Shown here: piece after piece, positions 10,748 to 23,479 of the stretch
How positions within the stretch are numbered: position 1 is the stretch's first letter
Layout of the letters: each line of letters opens with the position of its first letter
From: Ambrosia x helenae
Lineage: Eukaryota > Streptophyta > Magnoliopsida > Asterales > Asteraceae
Length of the DNA: 64,000 nt
NCBI GenBank assembly: GCA_030844895.1
Contig: CM061223.1
Span: forward strand, 9,676,994-9,740,993
Direction of reading: 5' to 3'
Position numbers and translations under genes: made by a program
The notes under the pieces: model-generated
The model's database searches: none
The model's input: only the letters and a program-made list of their open reading frames with translations
What the model was told of the DNA's origin: nothing

Positions 10748-13700
10748 ATAATAGTATTCGTCTACGAATCCTCTTGGATAAGGAACCCCAATTGTGATCA
10801 TTTTAGGATAACTTGCTAAGGAAATAATAACTTATTGGTACAGATGAACAAACTTTTACTGTTATTTTATTCCACTTACTTCTTCACAAGACAAAACATT
10901 CATGTGATCATATTAGGTTACAACTCGGAACAGAAAAGTAATAATCATGACACAAAACCAATACTATAGATCAGAGCAGGCATATCCCACTTCTATCATA
11001 GCCCAGTTTAGTCAGGTAGTCGCCAAACATGGCAACTTCCCATACGGTGGCATCCCAATAGTGGCGTGATGGCTATTATTATATGAAAACTCCTCCAAGA
11101 GTAGGTGATAGTCCCAGCTACCGCCGAAATCAGTAATGCATGCCCGAAGCACAATCTTCTAGAGTTTGGATGGTTCTTTTCAATTAACCATCTGTCTGCG
11201 GGTGATACGCGGTGCTGATGTGTAACCTAGTATCCATTCATGTATAGCGAGTGTCTCTATCGGAAACAATAGACACTGGCACATCGTGTCCCGATACAAT
11301 CTCCCGAATGAACAATTATGCCAACCTTTCGGAGTTAAGGGTCCCCCGTATCGGCAAGAAGCGAACACTCTTTGTCAACCTATCCACCACCACCCAAATG
11401 GGTGTCAACCCATTGGGCGTACGGGGTAGCTTAGTGATGAAATACATAGTAAGATACTCCCACTTCCATTACGGTACCTCCAAAGGTGGAATTTTTTTTA
11501 AACGGTTTCTGATGCTCTGCTTTAACCTGAAAACAAGGCAAACACCTATTCACATAAGTTGCTACCTCATACTTCATTGTCAGCCACCAATAGTTCTTCA
11601 TAAGATCTTGGTACATCTTGTTGCCCCTGAATGATTAGAATAGCGGGTTTTGGGTGCCCCCTCCATGATTTTATCCCTAAACCCACCATATTAAGGTATC
11701 CACGTCTGGCCTTGTATGGACATAACCCCGTATCCATTCCTTTTCAAAAGTCCTTGCTTTCCAACTTGTAAGGCTTCATTATGAACACTAGAGATCTGCT
11801 TCACTATATCCGGTTTCAAACTAAGCTGACAAGACTTCACCCGAATGGGTTTATGCCTCTCCTTTTGGCTCAACGTGTCTGCCTCCACGTTAGTCCTTCT
11901 TGGGTGATACAAAATCTCCACATCATAGTTCTTGATTAATTCCAACCACCTACGCTGCCTCATGTCAAGGTCCTTCTGCTCAAGAAATATTTCAACTCTT
12001 ATGGTTGGTATAGATGATATAAGGAAACCCCATATAAGTAATGTCTCTGCAGTTTAAGTGCAAAAACAACGGCTGCTAACTCCAAATCATGAGTTGGGTA
12101 ATAATTCTCGTAGGGTTTCAGCTGATGTGAGGCATGAGCTATCACTTTACCGTGCTGTATAAGTACACACCCGAGACCCCCCGAGTGACGCGTCCGAATA
12201 AACGGCTAGATGTCCAATCCGACAAGGCTAGGATCGGTGCATGTGTCAAACTTGTAAGACCCGCAACTCCGGTGTCAAACTTTACTTTAGTTCAAGAAAT
12301 GTGTTCTCTTGGTTCGAGTCCCAAACAAAACTCACCTCATTCTTAGTCAGTTTAGTCAGTGAGCTATCTTGGAAAAATCATGTATGATCCTTCGATAACA
12401 ACCTGCCAAACCCAAGAAGCTACGAATCTCAGACGCCCAGAATTAATGACATGGCCCATAATACTGAACCTCACGAAATCATAAAACACCAGGAGAATTT
12501 AGCGCAAAGTTTCTCATTCCTTAGAGTTTAAAGAACCTCCATGAGAAGTTGAATATTGTCTTCTTCACCTTTGGAGTAATATGAGCATGTCATCAATGGA
12601 AACAATAACCGGACGGTCGAGCATCAGCCTACACACCCAGTTCATCAAACTCATAACGTCCTTGCCGAGTACAGAAAAAGTCCTTATCTCATATTTTCAG
12701 TTGATGATAGCCCGATCTAAGACCAATCTTCTAGAGCCAACTAGCTCCTTGGAGCTGATCGAAATAATCGCTGGTTCTCAGTAAGGAGAAAATCCTCCAA
12801 TTGAGATCAGAATTCTTTCAATTATGCAAGTGCTAATCGGTAAGGTGCCCTGGCGACAGGTTTAGCTTCCGGCATGAGATCTATTTGGAACTCAACCTCG
12901 CGTTCCGTGGCAAATCCGCCAAATCCTCCCGAAATACACCCGGGGTACCCTCGCACTATGGGGGCATCCCCTAGCTTGGAAACATCAGCGCCCACAACTA
13001 AGGTATGCACCAAGTACGCCTTACACCTACACTGCAACATTTTCCCTGCCTTTAGCATAAGATAACCCGAGGTATTGAGCAACTATCATCCCCATGAACG
13101 GTAATACGATTCCTATCGGGAGCACGCATCTCTTCCCACACACAATGTTGAGCATCCACGGTAGCCAGCCAGTCCATCTCAAGAATAACATCAAAGCAAC
13201 CCAATGACCTTTAATTACAAGAGGATAGGAAGGCTATGGCCCGATGACTCGAGTCGACAACTATCAATAGCCTTGGTCACAAGGAGTGAATTTCCTATCG
13301 CAACCTCGAACTCGCATAAATGTTTAATATCCTTGGGATCTTATCTACCTTAATACATAGCGATAGACATACCCCATACTAAACATTTACGACAAAATCG
13401 TCACATGATCAGTCACAAGACATATTCAGGATGTGTAAAGTAAGGGTAAACTTCTAATAACGTTGATCAGGTGTTATTAGCTATTTACTTTACTTTAGTC
13501 ACCCTAAACATAGCATGTTATGATCACATTAATCATTCTGCCATCACAAATACATATAGCATTTATCTATTAAACATTAGAGGTTCAATTAACCATCGAA
13601 GAAAGGAATTCTACCCTACGTCAAATCACAAGAGCATAACACCCTTATGAATTATTGCACTTAAGCACTCAATAAGAGCCATCATAATATACTTAAACAA

Positions 13701-13871
13701 ATATAGGTATTGGGTTTCCTTCTGACACTTTATGTATCTAAGTGTTCAATGAGAAGCATTCCAACCTACGTATCGTGCATTATACACTACATAATAAATT
13801 TCCCATACTACATCAAAATGTAAGGGCACTAACCGCCCATTTATGACTTCATGGTGTTAAGCATCCAGTGA

Positions 13872-13905
<34 letters not shown>

Positions 13906-14033
13906 ATCATACGTCAAAACTAAGGATTACCTCTTGGCGTGCAGCTACTCAGCAGTTGACATTTCTTAGTAACAGTTTGGTCCCATACCAGATTCGAGTT
14001 CGAGCATAAAATGCCTGAATCCCTCGAACCATC

Positions 14034-14046
14034 GCTCTGATACCAA
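14034..14046 (-). promoter_or_regulatory. primer binding site (tRNA-iMet), right gypsy element
   Basis: TTGGTATCAGAGC on the minus strand follows the 5' LTR end (..TCTTACA at 14049) after two bases. It is the same PBS as at 8182-8194. Confidence 0.9.
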
Positions 14047-14048
14047 CT

Positions 14049-14903
14049 TGTAAGACCCTCAAAACCGACAGGTCAAACAATTGGCATTCAAATACTAAAA
14101 CCATGTTAACAATTCAAAAGAAATCTTATTTTATTTCAGAAAATACGCAGCGGAATGTTAAAAGAAATTATTAAATTTCCAAACATTGTTTGTCCAAGAC
14201 GGGTCAAAAGAATATTTAATAAATAACTAAAAACTTTGGAAAATAATGTAAATAATGTTCGAGCAATCTCGTAGACGTCTTCTTAATTGAAATGTCAACC
14301 ACAACTGAGTAGCTCCACTGCATGCCAAGGCGTCTTTTATTCATCATCAACCTGAAATCAATCTAACGTGTATGCAAAAGTCAGCTACGCTGAGTGAGTT
14401 CAAGTTTTATAAATTTATATAAACAAGTAGTTTGTCAATTTAAGAATTAACAAAATACCTCAACCTCAGAGTTAACAATAAGCGCAAACCGCAATTTGTT
14501 CCTTAAGCAAAAATGTAAAGTCTAGAATAAGCGCAATCCGCCTACTTAACATAAGACTTTATCTTAAATCTACAATAAGCGCATTTCGCCTATTTGTCAC
14601 AAAACTACAACAAGTCTATATAAGCGCATATCGCCTACTATGACTCAAAGCATAACTATAAATCAGAGCAGACATACTGTAAACTATCATAGCTCAATTT
14701 ATAATACCAGGTAACCGTCATACACAGTTTATATATATATATATATATAATATAAATATATAGTAACACATTTAACCTAACAAGTATAACTCAAGGCAAG
14801 TCCCAATCTAACAAGCAAGGTTTCAAATACGTGGCCAAGACATTAAGCGCATTCCACTTATTAAATAAAACTTAAGCCACACTTTAATCAAGACAACCGT
14901 CTA

Positions 14904-14938
<35 letters not shown>

Positions 14939-16589
14939 ATACATATAACTCAAGCCATATAATAAAACATTAGGCGCATTCCGCCTACCTACGTTTCATG
15001 CCAAAATAATATATATGAATTCACAAAAATATTTATAACTTTATAAAAATATTTTGTGACTTCATAAAAATAATCTTTCTAGTTTAGCATGCACGTCAGC
15101 CCAAAAATATTTAGAACAATAACTAAAAGAGTGGACACAAGAACTCACCTCAACGAATTACTTGTGTTCCATGGAATTAGAGACTCGAAAGAAAGCGCGA
15201 ATTCTCGTATGAGCTCGACAACCCATACATTCAAATCATGATACATAACCTAGTTGTTCCATGCGAAGCTTTTATTACAAGTATTTGACCTTTTATGACC
15301 CCATGATCAGCATGAAATCAGTTACTAATTTTTTTTTCCACGTGATTCTTGCCAAAGGTCATGCTTCTTTCCAACAATGATTATGTGAGAAACTCTAATG
15401 GAGTTTTCATGAACATGAAGGTAGCCATTTATTAGATTCATTGAACTCCATGCAGCTCCACTTTGACCCTAATGACGTCAATATACACCATGTTGCAAAC
15501 CATATAAAACTCCAAGCATTTAACCAGTACCATTACCTAAGAACCCTAAAACAATTCGTGTCCTCCATGCAAGGGTATGAACCACTCCATGCAGCCCCAA
15601 ATACATCTAGCCAAGCTCCGCGAAAGTCGGTACCTCAACCGTGCCCATAGTCGGACACCACCATGGCCAACCCCGTCGCCATAGCCATCATCATCCAACC
15701 CCATAACCGGTCACTACCTTCCCACCATTACTAGAATGAACACCAACACCGTGATCGTCATTGATTACCCGTAGCTAAACTCCACGACAGCCACGACCAC
15801 TCCTCGCCGTCATAGTCTCCATCACCATCACCTTACACAAGCCGTCGCCGTTCACCATCAACGCCACCAATCATCCCTACCGTACCGTACCATCACATCA
15901 TCAACAAAATCGTTTTCGCTCCATACACGATTCCATCAAATTGAATAACGGTTTGATGCATCAAAAGGTCCCTGTTTCAATAATGAGCAGACTAGATGGT
16001 CATCATATTGAAGATTATAGGCGACAATTAGAAACTATAACCAGGTATAGGCGAGAAACCCGCATTCGCCATGCCCGCGACCGTTCCGACAACAGAACTA
16101 AGCTTCGCGTTCAAGGGGAACCGGTACGGGTTACCTGGCATCCATTCCTGAGTCGCCTATCATTGATCTAAAACCCGCTTGCTACAACCTTGTGGAACCA
16201 CGGAATCCAAACCAAAGCAAAAAATCACATCATCGATGGGTTGCCTTAAAATTGATAGGATCAAAGAAGCTTTGGAAGAAGGTTTTGCAGCCACTTTCTA
16301 GTGAATGATAAATATGAGGGTTTTGTTTTTCCTTTTGTAACCGTGCAAGTAGGGTTTTAGTTGACTAAGATTAAGGATTTACATAATGAGCCCTTCGACA
16401 TTCATTTTAGTTTTACATCTAATTGCAAAGTATAAGTCTCCTAAGAGTTGCACTCTAATCCCCCTGGGTTTTAAAACGAAGCCATTGGATTCAAGAAACA
16501 AACCCATCAAAGATTCTCAATTACCATGACTTGAATCTTATTCATAAACCCAATGATAATTATCATAGACATAAAACTGGGGTGTTACA
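14049..16589 (-). mobile_element. Ty3-gypsy LTR, right copy (2541 bp)
   Basis: This is the 5' LTR of the complete right-hand element, opening TGTAACACCCCAG at 16589 on the minus strand and closing TCTTACA at 14049. It is nearly identical to the LTR at 8197-10733. Its outer end abuts the Ty1-copia RNase H coding sequence at 16590, so the gypsy element inserted into the copia element. The expected 5-bp target duplication would be CATAG (16590-16594); the matching left flank is gone. Confidence 0.9.
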
Positions 16590-19460
16590 CATAGTCACTA
16601 TCTGAAAAAGCTGATAACTTGGTATTGCTTGAAGCAGGATACCAAATTCCCAGTGTTGGAGTTCCTTTCAGATATCTGAAAATTCTTTTGACTGCTATAA
16701 GGTGTGATTCCCTTGGTGCTGATTGATATCTAGCACAGACACATGTTGAAAACATAATATCTAGTCTAGAAGCAGTTAAGTATAAAAGGGAACCTATCAT
16801 GCATCTGTACATGGTTTGATCAACCTGTTTTCCTTGATCATCAGGTTCAACTTGTGTGATTGGTGTCATGGGAGTGGAACATGATTTACAGTCATTTAAA
16901 GAAATTTGTTCAATAATTCTTTAACATATTTTGATTGATGTATAAAAGTTCCATTTGTTTGTTGCTTGATCTGCAGTCCTAGAAAGTACTGCAGTTCTCC
17001 CATGGTACTCATCTCAAATTTTGATTGCATGAGTTTCTTAAAATCATCACACAGTTTTGTGTTTGTTGAACCAAAAATGATATCATCAACATAAATTTGA
17101 ACAAGTAAGACATGATTTCCAACATGTTTAATGAAAAGAGTTTTATCAATGGCACCTCTTGTAAAGTTATTTTTGAGTAAAAAGGTGGAGAGTGTATCAT
17201 ACCAGGCTCTTGCAGCCTGTTTGAGCCCATAAAGAGCTTTGTCCAGTCTGTACACCCACTCAGGATGAGAAGGATCCTCAAACCCAGGTGGCTGACAGAC
17301 ATACACCTCCTCTTTGATTTTTCCATACAAAAATGCACTTTTCACATCCATTTGATAAACTTTAATTTTGTTGGAAATGGCATAGGCCAGAAATAACCTG
17401 ATGGCCTCAAGCCTTGCAACTGGAGCAAAGGTTTCATCATAGTCAATTCCCTCTTCTTGAGAGTACCCTTGAACTACCAGTCTTGCCTTGTTCTTGATTA
17501 TCATACCAGCTTCATCTTGTTTGTTCCTGAAAACCCATCTTGTACCAATTGGTTGCTTGTTTTGAGGTAAGGGACAGATTTCCCAGACCTGTTGCTTGTT
17601 GAACTGAAGCAGTTCATCTTGCATAGCTTGCACCCAATTATTGTCTTTGAGGGCTTCCTGGTACTTCTTTGGTTCCAACTGTGAAATAAAGGCTGAAAAT
17701 AGGCAAAAGTTGGAGAGCTGGTTTCTGGTAAGAACACCTGAAGCTATATCACCCATGATTTGATCAAGTGGATGATCTCTGTGTTCAATCAGTTGTTGTA
17801 AACCACTGACAGGTGTAGGTGGCTCTTGTTCTTCAAACAAACTACTGAGGTCTATAATATCTGGTTCAGTAGTTTTAGCTTCTTCAGTAGTTGCAGGTGC
17901 TGAAGCAGATGTTTGAGTTTGGCCTTCAGTATTTGTTTGATCAGAAGTTTGAGAAACTTTTGATGGTGTTGTAGTTGACTTAATGACTGTTTGAGGAGTC
18001 CATGGTGTAGGATCCTCATCTTCAAACCTTTGATCACCATAATAAGTAGGTTTGGAAGAAGTAACAGTCTTTTCAGGTCCAAAGTGAAAGTTGTCAAGGT
18101 CAAAGAGTTCAGCAGGATGTGCTGGAATAAGAGTGTGTTTTGACTCATTGAACTTGACATTCAATGTTTCTTCTACTATCCTGGTGTGAGAATTAAAAAC
18201 TTTGTAGGCTTTTCTAGTTGAAGAGTAACCAAGAAAGTAACCTGAGTCAACTTTGGCAGCAAACTTTGAAATAGATTCCTTGATGTTCAAGATGAAACAT
18301 TGACACCCAAAAGCCCTGAAAAAGGAGATAAGGGGCTTCATGCCATGAAGAACTTAATAGGCAGTCTTGGAATGTCTCTTGACCACAAGAACTCTATTCT
18401 GAACATAACATGATGTGTTAACTGCTTCTGCCCAAAAGTACAATGGCAGTCCATAATCAGCTAACATTGTTCTTGCTCCTTCTATCAATGTTCTGTTCTT
18501 CCTTTCTACTACACCATTTTGTTCAGGAGTTCTGGGAACACTGTATTGTCTAATAATCCCTTTAGACAAACAGAATTCATCCAGAGTTTTGTTCCTGAAC
18601 TCTGTCCCATTGTCACTTCTAATGGTTTTGACAGATATAGAATATTGTTTCTCTACTTGTAGAATGAAGAACTTGATGATTTCAGCAGCCTCATCCTTGG
18701 AAAATAAGAAGAATACCCATGTGAATCTTGAGTAGTCATCAATGATGACTAAGCAGTACTTCTTTTTACCAAGGCTCATAATCTTGACAGGTCCAAATAA
18801 GTCCATATGGAGTAGTTGAAGACATGCAGTTGTTTTTGATTCTTCAATAGACTTATAGGAGGACTTATGCTGTTTTCCCTTTAAACAGGATACACAGTGT
18901 TCTTGACACTGGTATACTTTTAAAGGTAGACCTCTGACCAAGCCCATTTTTGTGACTTTATTTATGGTTTTAAAGTTCACATGGCCAAGTCTCCTGTGCC
19001 AGAGATCTGTTTCTGAAGTTGATGCCCTTGAGAAGAAACAGGCAGTGTTGTTCAATACTTTGTCTTTCTCGATGTCCACTGCATAGACATTGCCACATCT
19101 TTTGGCAATCAGCAAAGTATGATCTTCTATAATCTTCTCTATCAACTTCTGGCCTTCTGGTGAGATGATCTTGCATGCTGTCTTTGTGAAAAAGGAAGAA
19201 TATCCTTTGTCACACATTTGTGACACACTCAGCAAGTTGTATTCAAGGTTTTCCACCAGATTGACCTTGTCAAACTGTATTTTGCCAGAGGAGACATTGC
19301 CATGTCCTAGCACATATCCCTTAGCATTGTTCCCAAAGGATACAGATCCTTCTCTTTGGCTGATAAAGTTGTTTATCAGGTATCTGCATCCAGTCATGTG
19401 CATAGAGCCTCCACTATCAACATACCATATGCTGTTTAAGCCCCTGGAAACTCTCTGCAC
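16590..19460 (-). pseudogene. Ty1-copia pol (protease, integrase, RT, part of RNase H)
   Basis: In minus-strand order: protease WYVDSGGSMHMTG (canonical DSGCS reads DSGGS here), GAG-pre-integrase LWHRRLGHVNFK with the HHCC finger, and an integrase core with LHMDLFGP, IRSDNGTEF and QNGVVERKNRT. RT follows, with ARLVVQGYSQEEGIDYDETF, MDVKSAFLYG, the catalytic YVDDIIFGS and GELQYFLGLQI. The last part is the RNase H start, RYLKGTPTLGIWY up to DSDYV. A TAA stop at 18354-18356 lies in the same frame as the codons VLHGMKP that follow, so one nonsense change splits integrase from RT. A one-base frameshift near 16895 separates RT from the last 94 codons. The coding sequence is cut at 16590 by the gypsy LTR, so the rest of RNase H and the 3' LTR are missing. 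Confidence 0.93.
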
Positions 19461-19471
19461 ATAAAAGCAAA

Positions 19472-22049
19472 TTAGTTAGATTTAGGAACCCAAGCCTGTT
19501 TGGCTTTGGGTTTGCTCTTGAGAACAGTTACAGTTTGTTCTTGACCAGGTTGAGAAATCCATGTCTTTTTGGCACTGGATTTTTCATTAAGAACCATGGT
19601 GGTATCCTTTTTAGGACCACCATCAACCTTGGTCATCAGTAGTTCTACCATGTTCATTAGATTTTGAATCTCAGCAGTTTGTGAAACTGCTGATGATTCT
19701 GGTCTAACTACTGACAAGGAATTTTGAGAAAAAGATTTTGGTTGAGATTTTATCTTTTTTCTGAGAAAAGGTGTTTTCAGGTTGTTGTTTCTTGGGTTTA
19801 AAGATTCTTTCATAATCATTTCTGATTTGATTTCCCACAACCTGTTGTTTAAATTTTTGATTGAACTGAATTCCTTTTCTGTATCTACAAAATTCAGTTT
19901 TGTGGTTGAAACAGGCCACAAATTTCACATTCTTTTGCCTTTTGTTTTTGATCTAAAGGCAAATTTTTGACATTTGTGAAGAGATTTTGCTCATCAGTAG
20001 TTTTCAGGGTCTCAACTCCTGATGTAGATGAAACTACTGATGGCTTGTTGTCAGATTTTGTTAATACTTCTGAAGTACTTTCTTTAAAAATGCCAGGATT
20101 TCTGTTTAGAAAGTTTTCATGGAAAGATGTGCATTCTTTCCCTTCAGAAGTTTCATTTGAAACAATTCTTCTCCCATCTTCAGTAGTTTTGGGAGAAAAT
20201 CTGTTGGTGTTTCAACATGATGGTATCCTACGCCAAACTTAACATTTGAAGCACTTTGTTTGTTTAGCAATAATTGATACCCCTTACAAGATTCCACCCA
20301 TTTTTCACAAGTGATCCTGGTGTCAGCAAGCTCTTGTCTGACATCTCCCAGGTCATTTAGCATGATTTTGATTTGTGCTTGGGTTTCAATAGCAGAGTCA
20401 GTTAATTTAGAAACTTCTTTTGTTTTAGCACACAGTTTTCTTTCCAAATCACATTTTATCTGTGTGTATTTTCTTTCTAAATCATTGGCTTTGCCTTGTA
20501 AGTGCAGATTTGTCTCTCTTATGAGAGCAAAAGTTTCTTTGCAAGAATTTGAGCAAAGTTTTGTCAAAGATTCTTTTGATACCTGTGACAATGTAGATTT
20601 TGAAGTACAGCCTTCAAATGCCATTAAGGCAAAGTTCTTTCTGCCATTGTCTGGTTCTCCCCAGTTGATGTCAAACACTTTGTTGTCTGCATCAGGATTG
20701 CACTCTGTGGTGTCAAAAGGGAGACTGCTCCAGTCAACATACCCTGAGGTGAAAAGACTTTGTTGAGAGGGTTGTTGAGGCTGTGGAGGATGTTGAGCAG
20801 CTGGAAAGGGAGGGATTGATTGTTGGCTCTGCATCTGTTGAGCAGGCACTTGAACATATTGTACTTGTGGCATATATTGCTGTTGAGGAGCTTGTGCCTG
20901 TACAAAATGAGCACTCCCTTGAGTTCCATTATTCCTATTATAATTGGGGTTATAGTTATTTCCAGATTGTGATTGGTTAAAGCTAGAGCTTCTACACTCT
21001 CTAGCAAAGTGTCCCAACTTCTGACACTTGTGACATCTCAGTTTAGATTTGTCAAAACCAATTTTTGTATTACTGGTCAATCCTGGAAATTTCCTTCCTG
21101 ACCTTTTATAAAACTTGTTAGTTTTAATGCTTAGCATGGCCAGTTGGTGTAATATGTCCATTTCTTCTAAGTCATCACTGCTAAAATTTTTCAAATCATC
21201 CATGATAAAACATAGATTATCAGCAGTTTGACTTTGGTCATTATTGTCATAACCTAGGAAAGATCTTTCTGATGAGATCCCAGTGGTTATGTCAATATTG
21301 TCATAAGATCCATAGGAACAAGTTGGTGAATCTTGTCCCAAAAGTGTTGTACTACCTGGTAGGTAGTCATCAGCAGTTTTACCAGATGATTGTAATTTCT
21401 TCTTTTGATCAATTTCTCTCTCAAAAGTAAGTAATCTCCCATGGAGTTTTGTAAGAGTGAGGGAGCTAAAATCTAGTGAGGATCTTAAAACAATGGAGTA
21501 TGTTTCCCATTTGTCAGGTAAAGACCTTAAAAATCTATGTAGCATAGACACTGTTGTATAGGTCTGACCATTTAACTTTAGCTCAGATATTAATGAGGAG
21601 AATCTTTCAAATTGTTGAGTCAAAGTTTCCCCATTAATATAAGCAAATGTTTCATATTGTTGAGCTAAAATCTCTCTGGTGTTGGCAATCACCTCTTCAG
21701 TTCCTCCAAACTGTTCTTTAAGACAGTCCCAAAGTTCTTTGGCACTTTCACAATGTAAAAGGCCAGAGTATATCTCATTTGGGAGAGCCATTGCCAACAT
21801 AGAGAATGCTTTTGCATCTAGCTTAAGTTTTAGGAAATTATCATCTGTATATTCTTTAGGGTCCTTAGGGACCTTGACATTAGTTTCAAGATTAACATTT
21901 ACTGGTTTGTGAGGACCATATATCACAGATCTCCAACAACCTGTGTTGGTTTGTGACAAGGTATGTGCCATTCTCTTTTGCCATATGTTGTACTCATTTC
22001 TCACAAGCATGGCAGGTTTAGTGGTAGAACCAGTATTATGTGGATCCAT
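19472..22049 (-). pseudogene. Ty1-copia gag region
   Basis: The likely start is the Met at 22049 (MDPHNTGSTTKP); a longer open frame extends to 22136. The N-terminal half matches plant copia gag (NIWQKRMAHTL, LWDCLKEQFGG, FSSLISELKLNG, RFLRSLPDKWE). A CCHC zinc knuckle CHKCQKLGHFAREC follows, then a Gln-rich segment and a coiled-coil-like stretch. Frame changes near 20190 (an AAAA tract) and near 19925 break the C-terminal part. Across the second break a further CX2CX4HX4C finger (CEIC...FNHKTEFC) can be read. A third shift leads to the segment ending KQAWVPKSN at 19472. These lesions make it non-functional as gag. Confidence 0.88.
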
Positions 22050-22190
22050 TTTAAAGAGTATAGATTTGTCAGATGACTCTTTTAAGTGATGGATATTGAT
22101 AAAAAGTGAACTTTTGATCTTTTTATTGAATATCAATAAGAGCTTTGTGTCTGATTCTCAATTTGTTAGATTGATATGTGATCAGATAAA

Positions 22191-22209
22191 CCAATGCTCT
22201 GATACCAAT
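22191..22209 (-). promoter_or_regulatory. primer binding site of the Ty1-copia element
   Basis: The minus strand reads ATTGGTATCAGAGCATTGG directly after the LTR end CCAACA. It is complementary to the 3' end of plant initiator tRNA-Met. Confidence 0.9.
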
Positions 22210-22928
22210 TGTTGGATCAGTTTGCTCTTTTTGCTAAGTAAGAACTTGCTATCTTGACACTTAAGTGTTTTAGCAAGTCCTTGTAAATCAGATTATAAGC
22301 ACAGCGGAATGTATAAGTTAAAGCAACACTTTTTATACTAAGGAAGAGTTATTACTCCCCCTTGATGTTTGAAGCTAATAAATGACAAGTATTTATTATG
22401 AATCTAAGCAGTAAATGAGAATTAGATACTTAGACAGATTCACAATAAATACAGAAATGGAATAGAACAGTGATAGTGTTTGAAGGATTTTTCTATTAAA
22501 AATCAATGTCTAAAATAGAAGGTTGAAGCCTCCTATTTATAGACGTTTACATGCATGTATCTTGCCCAAAAAGCAAGTACAGAAACAACAGAAACAAGTT
22601 GCACAAGTTGCAACATTGAAACAAACAAATACAGCTAAAAGTAATAATAAACAATAAACTACTGATGCAAAAGGCGGTGGGAAATATCTGATGCTAAGTG
22701 CTGATGAAGGACAAACTACTGATGAGTAGTTTTGTCTTCAGTACTTCTGAAGTGAACTTGTCTGGTTTGGACTTCAGAACTTCTGATGAAGTTTCTTCTT
22801 CAGCACTTCTCATATCTTCTAATCAGCAGTTTCTTGTCTTCTCTTCAGTACTTCTATACTTAGCCAAAATGACAGAAGTGAATTAGACTAAGGTTTACAA
22901 AAGTGGTTTCACCAATCCTCTTTGTCCT

Positions 22929-22932
<4 letters not shown>
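22210..22932 (-). mobile_element. 5' LTR of the Ty1-copia element (723 bp)
   Basis: On the minus strand it runs from TGTTAGGACAAAG at 22932 to GATCCAACA at 22210, with TGTT...AACA inverted ends followed by the PBS. Its outer edge lies in a (TA)n tract (about 22932-22969), which is the insertion site. No partner 3' LTR exists in the window, so LTR divergence cannot be used to date it. Confidence 0.9.
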
Positions 22933-22971
<39 letters not shown>

Positions 22972-23479
22972 GTAAAAATTGTAAATTTGCCAACTTATAT
23001 GATTCAAACTCAAAATTTTGATTTGTTCTTACCAATATTTTGAGTTTATTTGATCCTGGTTATATGTGTGTGCATGTGTGTAATACAAGGGAAGCATACT
23101 CACATGTATCATTGGATGCTTCCTATCTTCATGGTTTAAAAACATGCCAGAACTTGTTCGAACATTACTCTTAATTCCCTATTGAGTATTGTATGCAGAA
23201 ATCATATCCACTTGACTCCCTAATGAACTTATTATCTTTTATAGTCAAATAAATTTTAAAAATAAATACAATTATACAAGACTTAAACTAAGAACCCTAG
23301 AAACTATTCTACAACCCAGATACACTCAAATAGTCAAAATCAATCCATTTAATCTTATTGACATATCTAATAGAAATAATTTGCTTATGTTAAAGCATTC
23401 CTGTTCTATTAGTATTCTATAAGAAAAATAATCAATTCATCAACAGACCTTCGGATTCAAATCAAACATTAAACCAATC

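Larger units (their letters stand above)
10734..14048 (-). pseudogene. Ty3-gypsy internal region (degenerate pol, no gag)
   Basis: Reading the minus strand from the PBS leftward, the first recognisable coding sequence is the protease-RT linker near 13082-12822 (VEFQIDLMPEAKPVARAPYR). RT and RNase H remnants follow, then RNase H and linker at 11963-11691 (ELIKNYDVEILYHPRR, ADTLSQKER). Next come the integrase zinc-binding region at 11616-11431 (YVNRCLPCFQVKAEHQKP), the integrase core near 11430-11330 (WVVVDRLTKS, FLPIR) and 11230-11060 (STAYHPQTDG, GGSWDYHLLLEEFSYNNS). These pieces are scattered over different frames with stops. No gag or DTG/DSG protease motif is seen, and about 950 bp between the PBS and the first pol remnant is non-coding. 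At 3.3 kb the internal region is short for an autonomous chromovirus-like element, so it could move only in trans. Confidence 0.85.

Noticed and set aside
11251..11634. 127-codon plus-strand open frame
   Set aside because: It is antisense to degenerate gypsy integrase, which explains the sequence better.
20311..20766. 151-codon plus-strand open frame
   Set aside because: It is antisense to the copia gag coding sequence.
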